Below are positions 15,178-21,542 of a stretch of DNA of 21,542 nucleotides, in pieces. The stretch is taken from positions 1 through 21,542 of the IMG/VR virus record IMGVR_UViG_3300006077_000045. One strand, written 5' to 3'. How positions within the stretch are numbered: position 1 is the stretch's first letter; each line of letters begins with the position of its first letter. A program made the translations under genes and the position numbers. A model generated the notes under the pieces. That model was given only the letters and a program-made list of their open reading frames with translations, made no database searches and had not been told where the DNA came from. Origin of the DNA: a virus.

Positions 15178-15966
15178 TTAAACTGTTTTCTCCTTAAGGT
15201 CATCTCGTTCTTTCTTGTATTCTTCATACATTACCTTCAGTCCATCATATACTCTATAATCTATTTTTGGATTATTATCTATAAGCTTTAACCAAACTAT
15301 CATATTAGATAATCGTTTGTTTCTATACGCTAGATCAGCTTCTGCTATTGTATCGTATGTCCCAAGATACAAAGATCTACCCGATAATAAACATTGTATT
15401 TGTGAACGGTATTTAGATCCTACACGAAATACGCCTGTTGGGTAGTCTCCATTTCCTTTATCTCGTCCTAAGAACATATTCAATTCTCTAGGTATAAATA
15501 CGCATGTATTTGGAGAATAAACTTTCTTACCTCTACTTAATAGATCTTCATCCAGTTGCCACCATTTTTCCTTATACTGTTCATCATACCAGTCTCCAAA
15601 GTTTTGGAAGTCATGCCAATCATCACAGACTGTTGCATCTTTGTAGGTAGGATATTTAATACGGTAATCAGAGCTATAACACATTCTTAGCATTCCTCTC
15701 CATGCGATATATTTCTTAGTAAGTACACCTTTAATAGACACTTTATGTCTACCAATACCTATATAACCATGACCATATACTGACTTATGGTATAGGTTCT
15801 TTATGTTACCATTGATTAGACTCGAATATCGTACTAACTTTTCGTATCTGCCATCTATACTAACTACAACATGATATGGTTTATCACTGCCTCTAACTGC
15901 AACTATATCATATCCTTCGTTAGATACGTGTCTCTCTCCAATATGTTGTTCATTGTATATTTTCAT
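15178..15966 (-). CDS. AP2-domain putative homing endonuclease, 262 aa
   Basis: A close paralogue of the gene at 12702, alignable over its whole length: IGERHVSNEGYDI, SVYGHGYIGIGRHK, YPTYKDATVCDDWHDFQNF, LDEDLL, YSPNTCVFIPRELN, then the AP2-type domain GDYPTGVFRVGSKYRS and LGTYDTIAEADLAYRNKR. Start ATG 15966 follows AAAAGGAG. It has the same class A motif and leader hairpin as its paralogue, and palindromes lie on both sides (15096-15125 and 16039-16070). It sits between the capsid and holin genes without interrupting either, as expected of a free-standing homing gene. The C-terminus ends at KEKTV and lacks the LSANKQ tail. Cleavage activity is assumed from family resemblance only. Confidence 0.75.
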   Translation of the reverse strand: MKIYNEQHIGERHVSNEGYDIVAVRGSDKPYHVVVSIDGRYEKLVRYSSLINGNIKNLYHKSVYGHGYIGIGRHKVSIKGVLTKKYIAWRGMLRMCYSSDYRIKYPTYKDATVCDDWHDFQNFGDWYDEQYKEKWWQLDEDLLSRGKKVYSPNTCVFIPRELNMFLGRDKGNGDYPTGVFRVGSKYRSQIQCLLSGRSLYLGTYDTIAEADLAYRNKRLSNMIVWLKLIDNNPKIDYRVYDGLKVMYEEYKKERDDLKEKTV

Positions 15967-15988
15967 ATTATCTCCTTTTAGGTTAGTT

Positions 15989-16006
15989 TAGAGATGTTAA
16001 TCTCTA
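15989..16006 (-). promoter_or_regulatory. Conserved leader hairpin of AP2 gene
   Basis: On the minus strand this reads TAGAGAT-TAAC-ATCTCTA, identical to the plus-strand hairpin at 12653-12670. Identity extends through AACTAACCTAAAA to the ribosome site. Confidence 0.5.
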
Positions 16007-16014
16007 TTACACAA

Positions 16015-16033
16015 TAATGATATGTGAATAAAA
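16015..16033 (-). promoter_or_regulatory. Class A promoter-like motif
   Basis: On the minus strand this reads TTTTATTCACATATCATTA, between palindrome 6 and the leader hairpin of the AP2 gene starting at 15966. Confidence 0.65.
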
Positions 16034-16038
16034 ATTAG

Positions 16039-16070
16039 ATATACAGTATACCATATGGTATACTGTATAT
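16039..16070. repeat. Cassette palindrome 6 (perfect, 32 bp)
   Basis: Perfect inverted repeat with half-site ATATACAGTATACCAT, centred at 16054/16055, four bases past the capsid stop codon. CTAATTTTTATT follows on the minus strand, so it could end the capsid transcript. Confidence 0.85.
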
Positions 16071-16074
16071 TATA

Positions 16075-18123
16075 TTAAATCGTGTGGTAGTTAGCAGTAA
16101 CTTTACCAAGTACACTGTCTAGCCCAGTCACAGAGTATTCAACCAATAAAGGAAGTGTGACCACATGCTCGAAGAGTGGGTTAACAACTGTTTTATTCAC
16201 AGTCTCTCCGTTCTCAGATACATTCGTTTTAGATACTAAAGACGGAATGTATAGTCTTGATCCAAATCTATCAATAGCTACAGATGACTGATCCGCACCC
16301 GTATCGCCGATAGTTACGAATAGCTTGTCTTTTATATCTGTGTTGTCAGTAGATACCACTTTAGCAACACAACCGTTTCCTAGATCGATGCCTGTACCAA
16401 GGTATGCTGCTAGTGCAGGGTATGTTCCAATAACAATATCTGTTTTACCAGCTCGCTTAACAAACTTCTCATAGTTAGAGTAGCCTGACTCAGAAAGCAT
16501 GTTAGCGACGTCAGTAGCGATGTTGTTTATAACAGTTGCTTTGATGTCAGCGTTTCTATCTTGACCACGTTGACTATCTACATACTCGGAGAGGTTCATG
16601 GCAGTGAACTTGTAGAATGGTTTACAGAAAGTCTGTCCAAGAGTATTCGTATTGATCTCGCTAGCGCTTACACCTTCTTGACTCTTCATGAATGCAGCAA
16701 AACCAAGGATAGTTTTCACAGCAGAGAAGTTAGAGAGAATACCTGTAACAGATATTAGGTCTGTAAGGAACGCTCCGTCGTTTGGTCCAACATTTTGTCC
16801 AATAATTGGAGAATCAGTAGTAATAGGAGTCTTAGCTCTTACCGGTAGTTTCTCTGTAGTTGGTTTAGAAGTTAGGTTGATACCTTTTCTTCTGATGTTG
16901 GAGTTTGTGATTCTTGTATCGATATCAACACCAACAGCTGTCATCGCTACGGCTTGAGTTTCGATAGCAGTGTACACTGAAGAAGATGAGTCGATTACGT
17001 TACCGTTTACATCTCTAGCACCAGCGAAAGTCCAAGCACCTACATATACAGATAGTTCGCCATCAACAGCGTTACCACTACCGAGGAGTTCTACGTCAAA
17101 TACAGCTTTAGATCCAGCAGGTAATGCAGCGAGTCCAGCGACAGTACTACCTGTTACGTGGTCGGTAAGAGCAGACAAGTCTACTACCATTTGAGTCTTA
17201 GTGTTCAATACTAGATCTTTAGAGTCGCCTCTTTGTCCAGCCATGAACGTAGCACCGATTAGTCTAGATACATCAACTCTTACAAACTTAGTTTTGTCTG
17301 TAGTCGCGAAGTATAGAGCTTCCAGAGGTAGGTTAGTATCAAGAGTATCTGTGTTATCCATAACGCCTTTAGCAAGAAGTGCAGTAGATTGTGATGCTCC
17401 AAGAACATTCAGTCTAGTACCAAGCTTATAAGGTGCTGTAGATACGCTATCACCTGATGCCGCATACTCTTTAGTAGTAGCTAATCCTGTTTCTAGTTGA
17501 GAATCAAACGCTCCACCGACGACTGGAAGAAGTTTAAGTTGATCTGACGCTAGAATACCTTTAGGGTCAGAGATAGCCGTGATCAATGATTGTCTGTTAA
17601 ATTTCTTAGAGTCAGCATTAGCATTATTTCTAAGGAATGTGTTAATAACTTGTGTAGTTCTCAACGACACCGAGATACCTGCTGTAGAGATGTCACCGAT
17701 TACAGAAGGGAAGAACGCTTCAGAGAATTCATCTTGAGTAGATGCTGATACATTGTATGCGAAAGTAGCTGCTTGATATACATCTACTGCTCTACCATCG
17801 AAGTGTTCTAGCGAAGCTACATCTAGTGCGTCAATGTTAGCACCAAACGATTGCTGGTTTTTGTCATCAACTGATTGGAATAGCGAGCTTCTATCAGCTG
17901 TGATAGCCGCTGCTGCTTTAGTCGCCGCCTTAATTGCTGTCGATGGAGTCGACTCAACTGACGCGCCGTCTAGTTGCGCTGCTACATGCAATGCTGTTCC
18001 GAAGTCTACAAGACCTTCGTTTGTGTTTTCTTCTACGGCAGCTACGATAGCTACGTCTTGGTCATATTGTTTTGCTCTGATAGCGTCTAATGCGCTACCA
18101 AACACTAGTTCGATTTTGGCCAT
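16075..18123 (-). CDS. Major capsid protein, 682 aa
   Basis: Probable HK97-fold major head protein. Segments typical of large-phage capsid proteins include TQDEFSEAFFPSVIGD (about 129-144), a stretch like NRQSLITAISDPKGILASD leading into LLPVV (about 176-202), and NSNIRRKGINL (about 407-417). The protein is Ala/Thr/Ser/Val-rich without Cys clusters or membrane segments, and its length matches jumbo-phage capsid proteins. The first 100 residues are Ala-rich and could be a cleaved prohead segment; no cleavage motif is certain. It has an AAGGA site, a class B-like motif, and its own leader, consistent with high late expression. A tail sheath protein was considered but fits less well. The assignment is from recalled patterns, not a search. 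Confidence 0.75.
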   Translation of the reverse strand: MAKIELVFGSALDAIRAKQYDQDVAIVAAVEENTNEGLVDFGTALHVAAQLDGASVESTPSTAIKAATKAAAAITADRSSLFQSVDDKNQQSFGANIDALDVASLEHFDGRAVDVYQAATFAYNVSASTQDEFSEAFFPSVIGDISTAGISVSLRTTQVINTFLRNNANADSKKFNRQSLITAISDPKGILASDQLKLLPVVGGAFDSQLETGLATTKEYAASGDSVSTAPYKLGTRLNVLGASQSTALLAKGVMDNTDTLDTNLPLEALYFATTDKTKFVRVDVSRLIGATFMAGQRGDSKDLVLNTKTQMVVDLSALTDHVTGSTVAGLAALPAGSKAVFDVELLGSGNAVDGELSVYVGAWTFAGARDVNGNVIDSSSSVYTAIETQAVAMTAVGVDIDTRITNSNIRRKGINLTSKPTTEKLPVRAKTPITTDSPIIGQNVGPNDGAFLTDLISVTGILSNFSAVKTILGFAAFMKSQEGVSASEINTNTLGQTFCKPFYKFTAMNLSEYVDSQRGQDRNADIKATVINNIATDVANMLSESGYSNYEKFVKRAGKTDIVIGTYPALAAYLGTGIDLGNGCVAKVVSTDNTDIKDKLFVTIGDTGADQSSVAIDRFGSRLYIPSLVSKTNVSENGETVNKTVVNPLFEHVVTLPLLVEYSVTGLDSVLGKVTANYHTI

Positions 18124-18144
18124 AATGTGTCCTTAAGGTTTATT

Positions 18145-18156
18145 TATGTAAAGTAA
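18145..18156 (-). promoter_or_regulatory. Class B promoter-like motif, capsid variant
   Basis: On the minus strand this reads TTACTTTACATA, sharing TTACTT and spacing to the start codon with other class B copies but lacking GAAAA. AATAAACCTTAAGGA follows. A weak TTGACA/TGTCAA stem at 18185-18200 lies upstream, after the stop codon of the preceding gene. Confidence 0.45.
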
Positions 18157-18223
18157 TGAAAATTGTTAAAATTGTTAAACTGGTTTGACACAACTGTCAA
18201 TAAACGGTGAAATCAGTCTAGAG

Positions 18224-18643
18224 TTATCTCAACAGCGCTAACGATCTTGATAGGGTTCCTTCTAATACACAGCGAGTTATAGTGGCAGGCGTTTCAAAAT
18301 ACGCATCCAATAATACTTTCACAGCTGCTACGATAGTAACGTAATGCTTAGACATCAAACGGTCAGCTTGCTCGTCAGTAATAGTTAATAAAACAGCTCC
18401 GTTCACTTCTTTAGTAGTCATCTTAGCTTCTTCTGCTTGTATATCTTCAAACGTAATCTTCGCATCTACAAATTCTGGCACGTTAAAAACGCACATTGAT
18501 AAATTCTGTATGATGTTCAAGTCATATGAACTTATCATACCACTCTCGCTCCTACCTCCACGTAAAACCGTCTCTAAATCCCCATCTTTCATCTTTAATG
18601 CTTTCATAGCTTCTAAATGTGTCTGCGCTCGCACCATGATCAT
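18224..18643 (-). CDS. Small unrecognised protein, 139 aa
   Basis: I do not recognise a family. Start ATG 18643 is six bases after AGGAG; a second ATG two codons later is possible. The product is soluble and probably helical, with no signal peptide or membrane anchor. It has a class B motif and lies directly before the capsid gene on the same strand, so a head assembly role (scaffold, decoration or protease cofactor) is conceivable but unsupported by motifs. Confidence 0.6.
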   Translation of the reverse strand: MIMVRAQTHLEAMKALKMKDGDLETVLRGGRSESGMISSYDLNIIQNLSMCVFNVPEFVDAKITFEDIQAEEAKMTTKEVNGAVLLTITDEQADRLMSKHYVTIVAAVKVLLDAYFETPATITRCVLEGTLSRSLALLR

Positions 18644-18660
18644 ATTATACTCCTATATGT

Positions 18661-18672
18661 GTTTTCAAGTAA
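18661..18672 (-). promoter_or_regulatory. Class B promoter-like motif
   Basis: On the minus strand this reads TTACTTGAAAAC, 17 bases upstream of ATG 18643. Identical to the copy serving the portal gene at 5513-5524. Confidence 0.65.
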
Positions 18673-18713
18673 TGCCACGCCTCTATAGACAGAGAAAATA
18701 TACCGACCGACTC

Positions 18714-18725
18714 TTATCTGAAAAT
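18714..18725 (+). promoter_or_regulatory. Class B promoter-like motif
   Basis: Reads TTATCTGAAAAT, 22 bases upstream of the helicase start at 18748, followed by AGAATAGAATGCGAGG. It is divergent from the motif at 18661-18672. Confidence 0.5.
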
Positions 18726-18747
18726 AGAATAGAATGCGAGGTAAAGA

Positions 18748-20295
18748 ATGGACACTATAGCCTTATTATTGGATATAATAACCCTAATTATCAGAGAGAC
18801 ACAAATAGGCGTGGATACGAACTCTGATAAGATGATAAAATCAATATTAGATATATACTCTAACGATGGTAAGAAGTGGAAAAGACGTGACGGATCTGTG
18901 ACTAAGAAGATTGTAGCTCTGATACAAGAGATGATCGAGACCAGAGAATTAGGAGAAGAGTTGGACTTAGACGGTATACGTAGGAGACTAACTCTACTAT
19001 TATCTCAAGACGAGGACTTGAAGTATTCCGATGATAGTGATGTAATTTTAGTAATGTTACAGAGTATCACTAATCCTATCGAGTCTAGAGAACAATGTGA
19101 AGATGAGATTAGAAGATTAAAGAGCTACATCACTCGTTCACATGCTAAAGAGAAAATCAAACAGATATTCAACAGTAAGAATAGAGTATTGTCTCAATCA
19201 GGGGACGTAGGAGAAGTGTTCGACTTTATAGATAGTACAATAGAAGACCTCGATAGAATACGAGCCACGAGTTCAAAGTCTGACGAAGCAGTGATGGGGG
19301 AGATAGACTTATCTAGTGATAACCTAGAAAAAGAAACGGAGTCGTCTGTCGTAATCAAACATGTGTTCAAGACTGGCTGTAAAGCTCTAAACCGTATGCT
19401 ACAGGGAGGAATCCGGACATCTGAGTTTACCACTGTATCCGGGCTGTCACACAATTATAAGACAGGCTTCACTCTGATGACGTGGTTGGGGATGGTTCTG
19501 AACAATAAACCAAGAAAGTGTGAAAAGGGTATGGAACCATTGGCTGTGTGGTTATCGTTTGAGGACGACCTGATAAATATTATAGAGAGTCTATTCAGAA
19601 TGATATACATCAGTGAGAACGGAAGTGACCCTGACCTAGGTACAATGTCCTTAAAAGGCATGATAGACATCGTACAGACTAGACTGCAAGCTTCTGGGTT
19701 CAGGGTGAAGATATTGAGAGTAAACCCATCTCTATGGACATATAAAGACATTTTCAATAAGATAGCGTCCTATAAGAGCAAAGGTTTCGAGACACAGATA
19801 ATGGTTGTGGATTACTTAGATAAGTTACCATCTACAGGATTAGGTAACGGGATAATGGGATCCGATAAGAAAGACTTAGTGAAGAGAGTTCGCAACCATA
19901 TGGCTGGGTTAGATATAGCTTTCATTACGCCATGGCAATTATCTTCTGGTGCGAACGGATTATTGAAAGATGGTCTAGGCGATGCTGAATTATTGAGCCA
20001 TATATGGGATAAGAGTTATTACCAAGGAAGTAATACCTTGAACACAGAGATAGACTTAGAGATATTTGTGAATAAGGCTCTATTTAAGAATAACTCTGTT
20101 GCTAAGTATTGGTTAAACGTACATAGAGGTAAACATAAGATACCGTCGGTTATACCTGAAGATGACATGAGTACATGGCTACCTTTCCCAAGTAGAGGAA
20201 TGATACCATTGGATGAAGGAACGGATAAAGATATATCTGTTAAGAGTCCGGATAGCATAGGTGGTACAGGTATGAGTTCTTCATCTCTTATATAA
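18748..20295 (+). CDS. DnaB-like replicative helicase, 515 aa
   Basis: Probable hexameric helicase that unwinds phage DNA at the replication fork. The C-terminal RecA-fold domain begins near residue 205: KTGCKALNRMLQGGI, then Walker A-like SGLSHNYKTG (231-240), WLSFEDD (269-275) at the position of the DnaB catalytic Glu, Walker B IMVVDYLDKL (351-360), and FITPWQLS (392-399) matching the DnaB sensor Gln strand. Residues 1-190 are charged and helical, as for an N-terminal helicase domain. Start ATG 18748 has GAGG and a class B motif upstream. It is divergent from the capsid block and convergent with an AP2 gene. DnaB-type helicase is preferred over a recombinase because of the SFEDD and PWQ motifs. 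Confidence 0.75.
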   Translation: MDTIALLLDIITLIIRETQIGVDTNSDKMIKSILDIYSNDGKKWKRRDGSVTKKIVALIQEMIETRELGEELDLDGIRRRLTLLLSQDEDLKYSDDSDVILVMLQSITNPIESREQCEDEIRRLKSYITRSHAKEKIKQIFNSKNRVLSQSGDVGEVFDFIDSTIEDLDRIRATSSKSDEAVMGEIDLSSDNLEKETESSVVIKHVFKTGCKALNRMLQGGIRTSEFTTVSGLSHNYKTGFTLMTWLGMVLNNKPRKCEKGMEPLAVWLSFEDDLINIIESLFRMIYISENGSDPDLGTMSLKGMIDIVQTRLQASGFRVKILRVNPSLWTYKDIFNKIASYKSKGFETQIMVVDYLDKLPSTGLGNGIMGSDKKDLVKRVRNHMAGLDIAFITPWQLSSGANGLLKDGLGDAELLSHIWDKSYYQGSNTLNTEIDLEIFVNKALFKNNSVAKYWLNVHRGKHKIPSVIPEDDMSTWLPFPSRGMIPLDEGTDKDISVKSPDSIGGTGMSSSSLI

Positions 20296-20338
20296 AAAGA
20301 AAGAAACATCAGGTATCTCTCCATACAAGTCTTCATAA

Positions 20339-20368
20339 TATCCGGCATACTTTACAGTATGCTGGATA
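20339..20368 (+). terminator. Hairpin terminator after helicase gene
   Basis: TATCCGGCATAC pairs with GTATGCTGGATA (12 pairs, one G-U) around a TTTACA loop, followed by CGCTCTTCTTTTC on the plus strand. It lies 43 bases past the helicase stop codon and before the convergent gene end at 20406. Confidence 0.65.
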
Positions 20369-20405
20369 CGCTCTTCTTTTCGCATAAGTTAGAAGAACCA
20401 ACCGT

Positions 20406-21161
20406 TTATTCTATATTTTCTATAGCTTCTCTCGGTAGGATACCTCTCATTCTGGATCGCCACTCAGCAGCGTATTCTTGTCTGGCTTTGTCATAGGCTT
20501 CAGCTGCTTCTTCTTTTGTTTCGAAAGATCCGAGGTAGACTCGTTTATTGCTCAGACCTTTAATGTATACTGAGAATGGACGCTTTTTATTACTCGTTCG
20601 TGCAGCCCCTATAACGCCCAAAACATTATTACTATATTTGTTAGACAAGAATTTCGTTAAGCTCTTAGGTATCATAAGACACGTGGATGGCGAATATAGT
20701 CCGTCTTTAGGCGATAGTAGAGACGAATTCAATTCTAAACTATCATACCCGTCAATATTTTTCCATTTAGCACGAGTATCTATATACCACTTTGCAAAGT
20801 TCTGGAAATTATGCCATTCCTCGCACACCTTAGACGGTTGATGATTAGGATGTGTTTCTGCATACTTTGGTGTTGACCGTAGAATCATACCATGCCATGC
20901 GTTATATGCTTTAGTATGTATTCTATTTTTAGAACGTGTGTACTCACCTACTCCGACGAATCCTATCCCATAAACGGAACGGTGAAACGGATTCTTGACT
21001 CTTCCTCTTTTCACATCGACATAAGAGAGATGTCTTCTAACCTTGTTGTCGATCAATACAGTACAGTGAGTGATTCTAGAACCTCCGTCCACTATTTCCA
21101 GTGAATATCCCTCTTTAGAGGTGTATCTCTCTCCAATTCTTTTCAAATTATACTTATTCAT
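20406..21161 (-). CDS. Divergent AP2-domain putative homing endonuclease, 251 aa
   Basis: Same architecture as the genes at 12702 and 15178 but clearly diverged: RIGERYTSKEGYSLEI, SVYGIGFVGVGEYTRSKN, KAYNAWHGMILR, KVCEEWHNFQNFAKWY, LYSPSTCLMIPKSL, then an AP2-type end with RPFSVYIKGLSNKRVYLG and SFETKEEAAEAYDKAR. LDKD is replaced by LNSS, and the Cys after the Trp-Met segment (RC) is replaced by RS, so the putative active region may be altered. Start ATG 21161 has AAAGGA and a class A motif upstream, but no leader hairpin. It stands between the helicase and a fourth AP2 gene. Free-standing homing gene is the best reading; a DNA-binding regulator is possible. Confidence 0.7.
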   Translation of the reverse strand: MNKYNLKRIGERYTSKEGYSLEIVDGGSRITHCTVLIDNKVRRHLSYVDVKRGRVKNPFHRSVYGIGFVGVGEYTRSKNRIHTKAYNAWHGMILRSTPKYAETHPNHQPSKVCEEWHNFQNFAKWYIDTRAKWKNIDGYDSLELNSSLLSPKDGLYSPSTCLMIPKSLTKFLSNKYSNNVLGVIGAARTSNKKRPFSVYIKGLSNKRVYLGSFETKEEAAEAYDKARQEYAAEWRSRMRGILPREAIENIE

Positions 21162-21191
21162 ATTTTTTTCCTTTCTTCATGTATTGTACTA

Positions 21192-21210
21192 TAATGATAT
21201 GTGAATAAAA
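21192..21210 (-). promoter_or_regulatory. Class A promoter-like motif
   Basis: On the minus strand this reads TTTTATTCACATATCATTA followed by TAGTACAATAC, closely matching the copy at 12626-12644 downstream of the core. Confidence 0.65.
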
Positions 21211-21232
21211 TTTCAACATTTAATATATACGA

Positions 21233-21248
21233 TATACCATAAGGTATG
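21233..21248. repeat. Cassette palindrome 7 (degenerate)
   Basis: TATACCATAAGGTATG keeps the centre of the palindrome with one central A/A mismatch and decayed outer arms. It lies 13 bases past the stop codon of the gene ending at 21262 and upstream of the class A motif at 21192-21210, the usual position. Confidence 0.55.
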
Positions 21249-21261
21249 CTAGATAGTATCA

Positions 21262-21542
21262 TCAAGCTGCGTTCATTTCATTCGATTGTTTATTAGCACT
21301 TAGATTATTTACTATTCTTTCCTTAAGACTATCTCGTTCTTTCTCATACTCTTCATATATTGCTTTCATTCCTTCATATGCTCTACGATCAATGTGCTGA
21401 TAATTATCTATAAGCTTTAACCAAAACAACATGTTGCCTAATCTACTATTCCTATATGCCAAATCAGCCTCTTCAATTGTGTCAAATACTCCAAGAAACA
21501 CCTCTCTACCAGATAATGAACATTGGTTTCGCGAACTATATC
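21262..21542 (-). CDS. AP2-domain putative homing endonuclease (5' part outside window)
   Basis: The frame is open to the right edge, so the start lies outside. The visible 93 codons begin YSSRNQCSLSGREVFLGVFD and continue TIEEADLAYRNSRLGNM, which aligns with the AP2-type C-terminal domain of the genes at 12702 and 15178 (YRSRSYCSLSGR, HLGMFDTIEEADLAYRNKR). It is therefore the end of a third close paralogue, not an independent small gene starting at the GTG near 21501. It ends LSANKQSNEMNAA, a tail still readable past the TAG of the 12702 gene. It is in tandem with the more diverged AP2 gene at 20406. Confidence 0.75.
   Translation of the reverse strand, partial: YSSRNQCSLSGREVFLGVFDTIEEADLAYRNSRLGNMLFWLKLIDNYQHIDRRAYEGMKAIYEEYEKERDSLKERIVNNLSANKQSNEMNAA

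Noticed and set aside
12702-15966. Group I intron hosting the AP2 genes
   Set aside because: Each gene lies between complete genes, with no split coding sequence or intron-like core on either side.
782-16070. CRISPR array from the repeated palindromes
   Set aside because: Copies are kilobases apart with genes between; there are no regular spacers and no cas genes.
16075-18123. Tail sheath protein as identity of the 682-aa protein
   Set aside because: The QDEFSEAFFPSVIGD and NSNIRRKGINL segments fit capsid proteins better, and no sheath-like C-terminal domain was recognised.
16561-18136. Several plus-strand open frames opposite the capsid gene
   Set aside because: They overlap the capsid gene completely, lack ribosome sites, and follow from its codon bias.
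18185-18200. Hairpin TTGACA/TGTCAA as a terminator for the 18224-18643 gene
   Set aside because: The stem has only six pairs and no T-run follows on the minus strand, so it is too weak to list as a terminator.
18661-18725. Ordinary sigma-70 promoters using TTGAAA as a -35 box
   Set aside because: The distance to any TATAAT-like box is not the usual 16-18 bases and differs among copies; starts would fall inside ribosome sites or genes.

Overview
The window looks like part of a large tailed-phage genome, probably a jumbo myovirus-type phage with an AT-rich genome. Genes are packed tightly on both strands. Phage head genes (major capsid protein, portal), a holin-endolysin lysis pair and a DnaB-like helicase are recognisable, and no cellular housekeeping gene is seen. 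The set (split head genes, a RecA/UvsX-like ATPase, many unrecognised proteins) recalls phiKZ-like and other jumbo phages. That placement is inference, and the host cannot be named from the sequence.

Layout. 1-2030: tandem paralogues of a DHH/NrnB-type phosphoesterase-like protein that have lost the DHH motif; one is cut by the left edge and one is a two-domain fusion. 2150-5487: an unrecognised acidic-tailed protein, then the portal protein. 5511-7586: a large unrecognised protein, probably virion-associated, divergent from the portal. 7626-11598: a leftward run of five genes (membrane protein, RecA-fold ATPase, three unrecognised). 11687-12520: two small convergent unrecognised genes. 12702-13487: an AP2-domain putative homing endonuclease. 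13587-15053: endolysin and holin. 15178-15966: a second AP2 gene. 16075-18123: major capsid protein. 18224-18643: a small unrecognised gene. 18748-20295: DnaB-like helicase, divergent. 20406-21542: two more AP2 genes, the last cut by the right edge.

The clearest unexplained structure is a regulatory and cassette code. (1) Seven copies of a 19-20 bp motif near TTTTATTCACATATCATTA (class A) sit upstream of the DHH-like genes, the AP2 genes and two small or accessory genes. (2) Eight copies of a different motif, TTANTTGAAAA (class B), sit just upstream of capsid, portal, lysis, helicase and other core genes. (3) A near-identical palindrome (half-site ATACAGTATACCAT) lies at the ends of the accessory genes, usually a few bases past a stop codon, so most accessory units read palindrome, class A promoter, gene, palindrome. 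This suggests self-contained gene cassettes dropped between late operons. One copy, a perfect 48 bp palindrome, sits between two divergent class A promoters, where a terminator role is hard to explain.

How the genes work together: capsid and portal build the head, holin and endolysin lyse the host, the DnaB-like and RecA-like ATPases serve replication and recombination, and the AP2 and DHH-like genes look like mobile or accessory passengers with their own promoters. No stretch longer than about 180 bases lacks a gene. No tRNA, rRNA or CRISPR array was seen.
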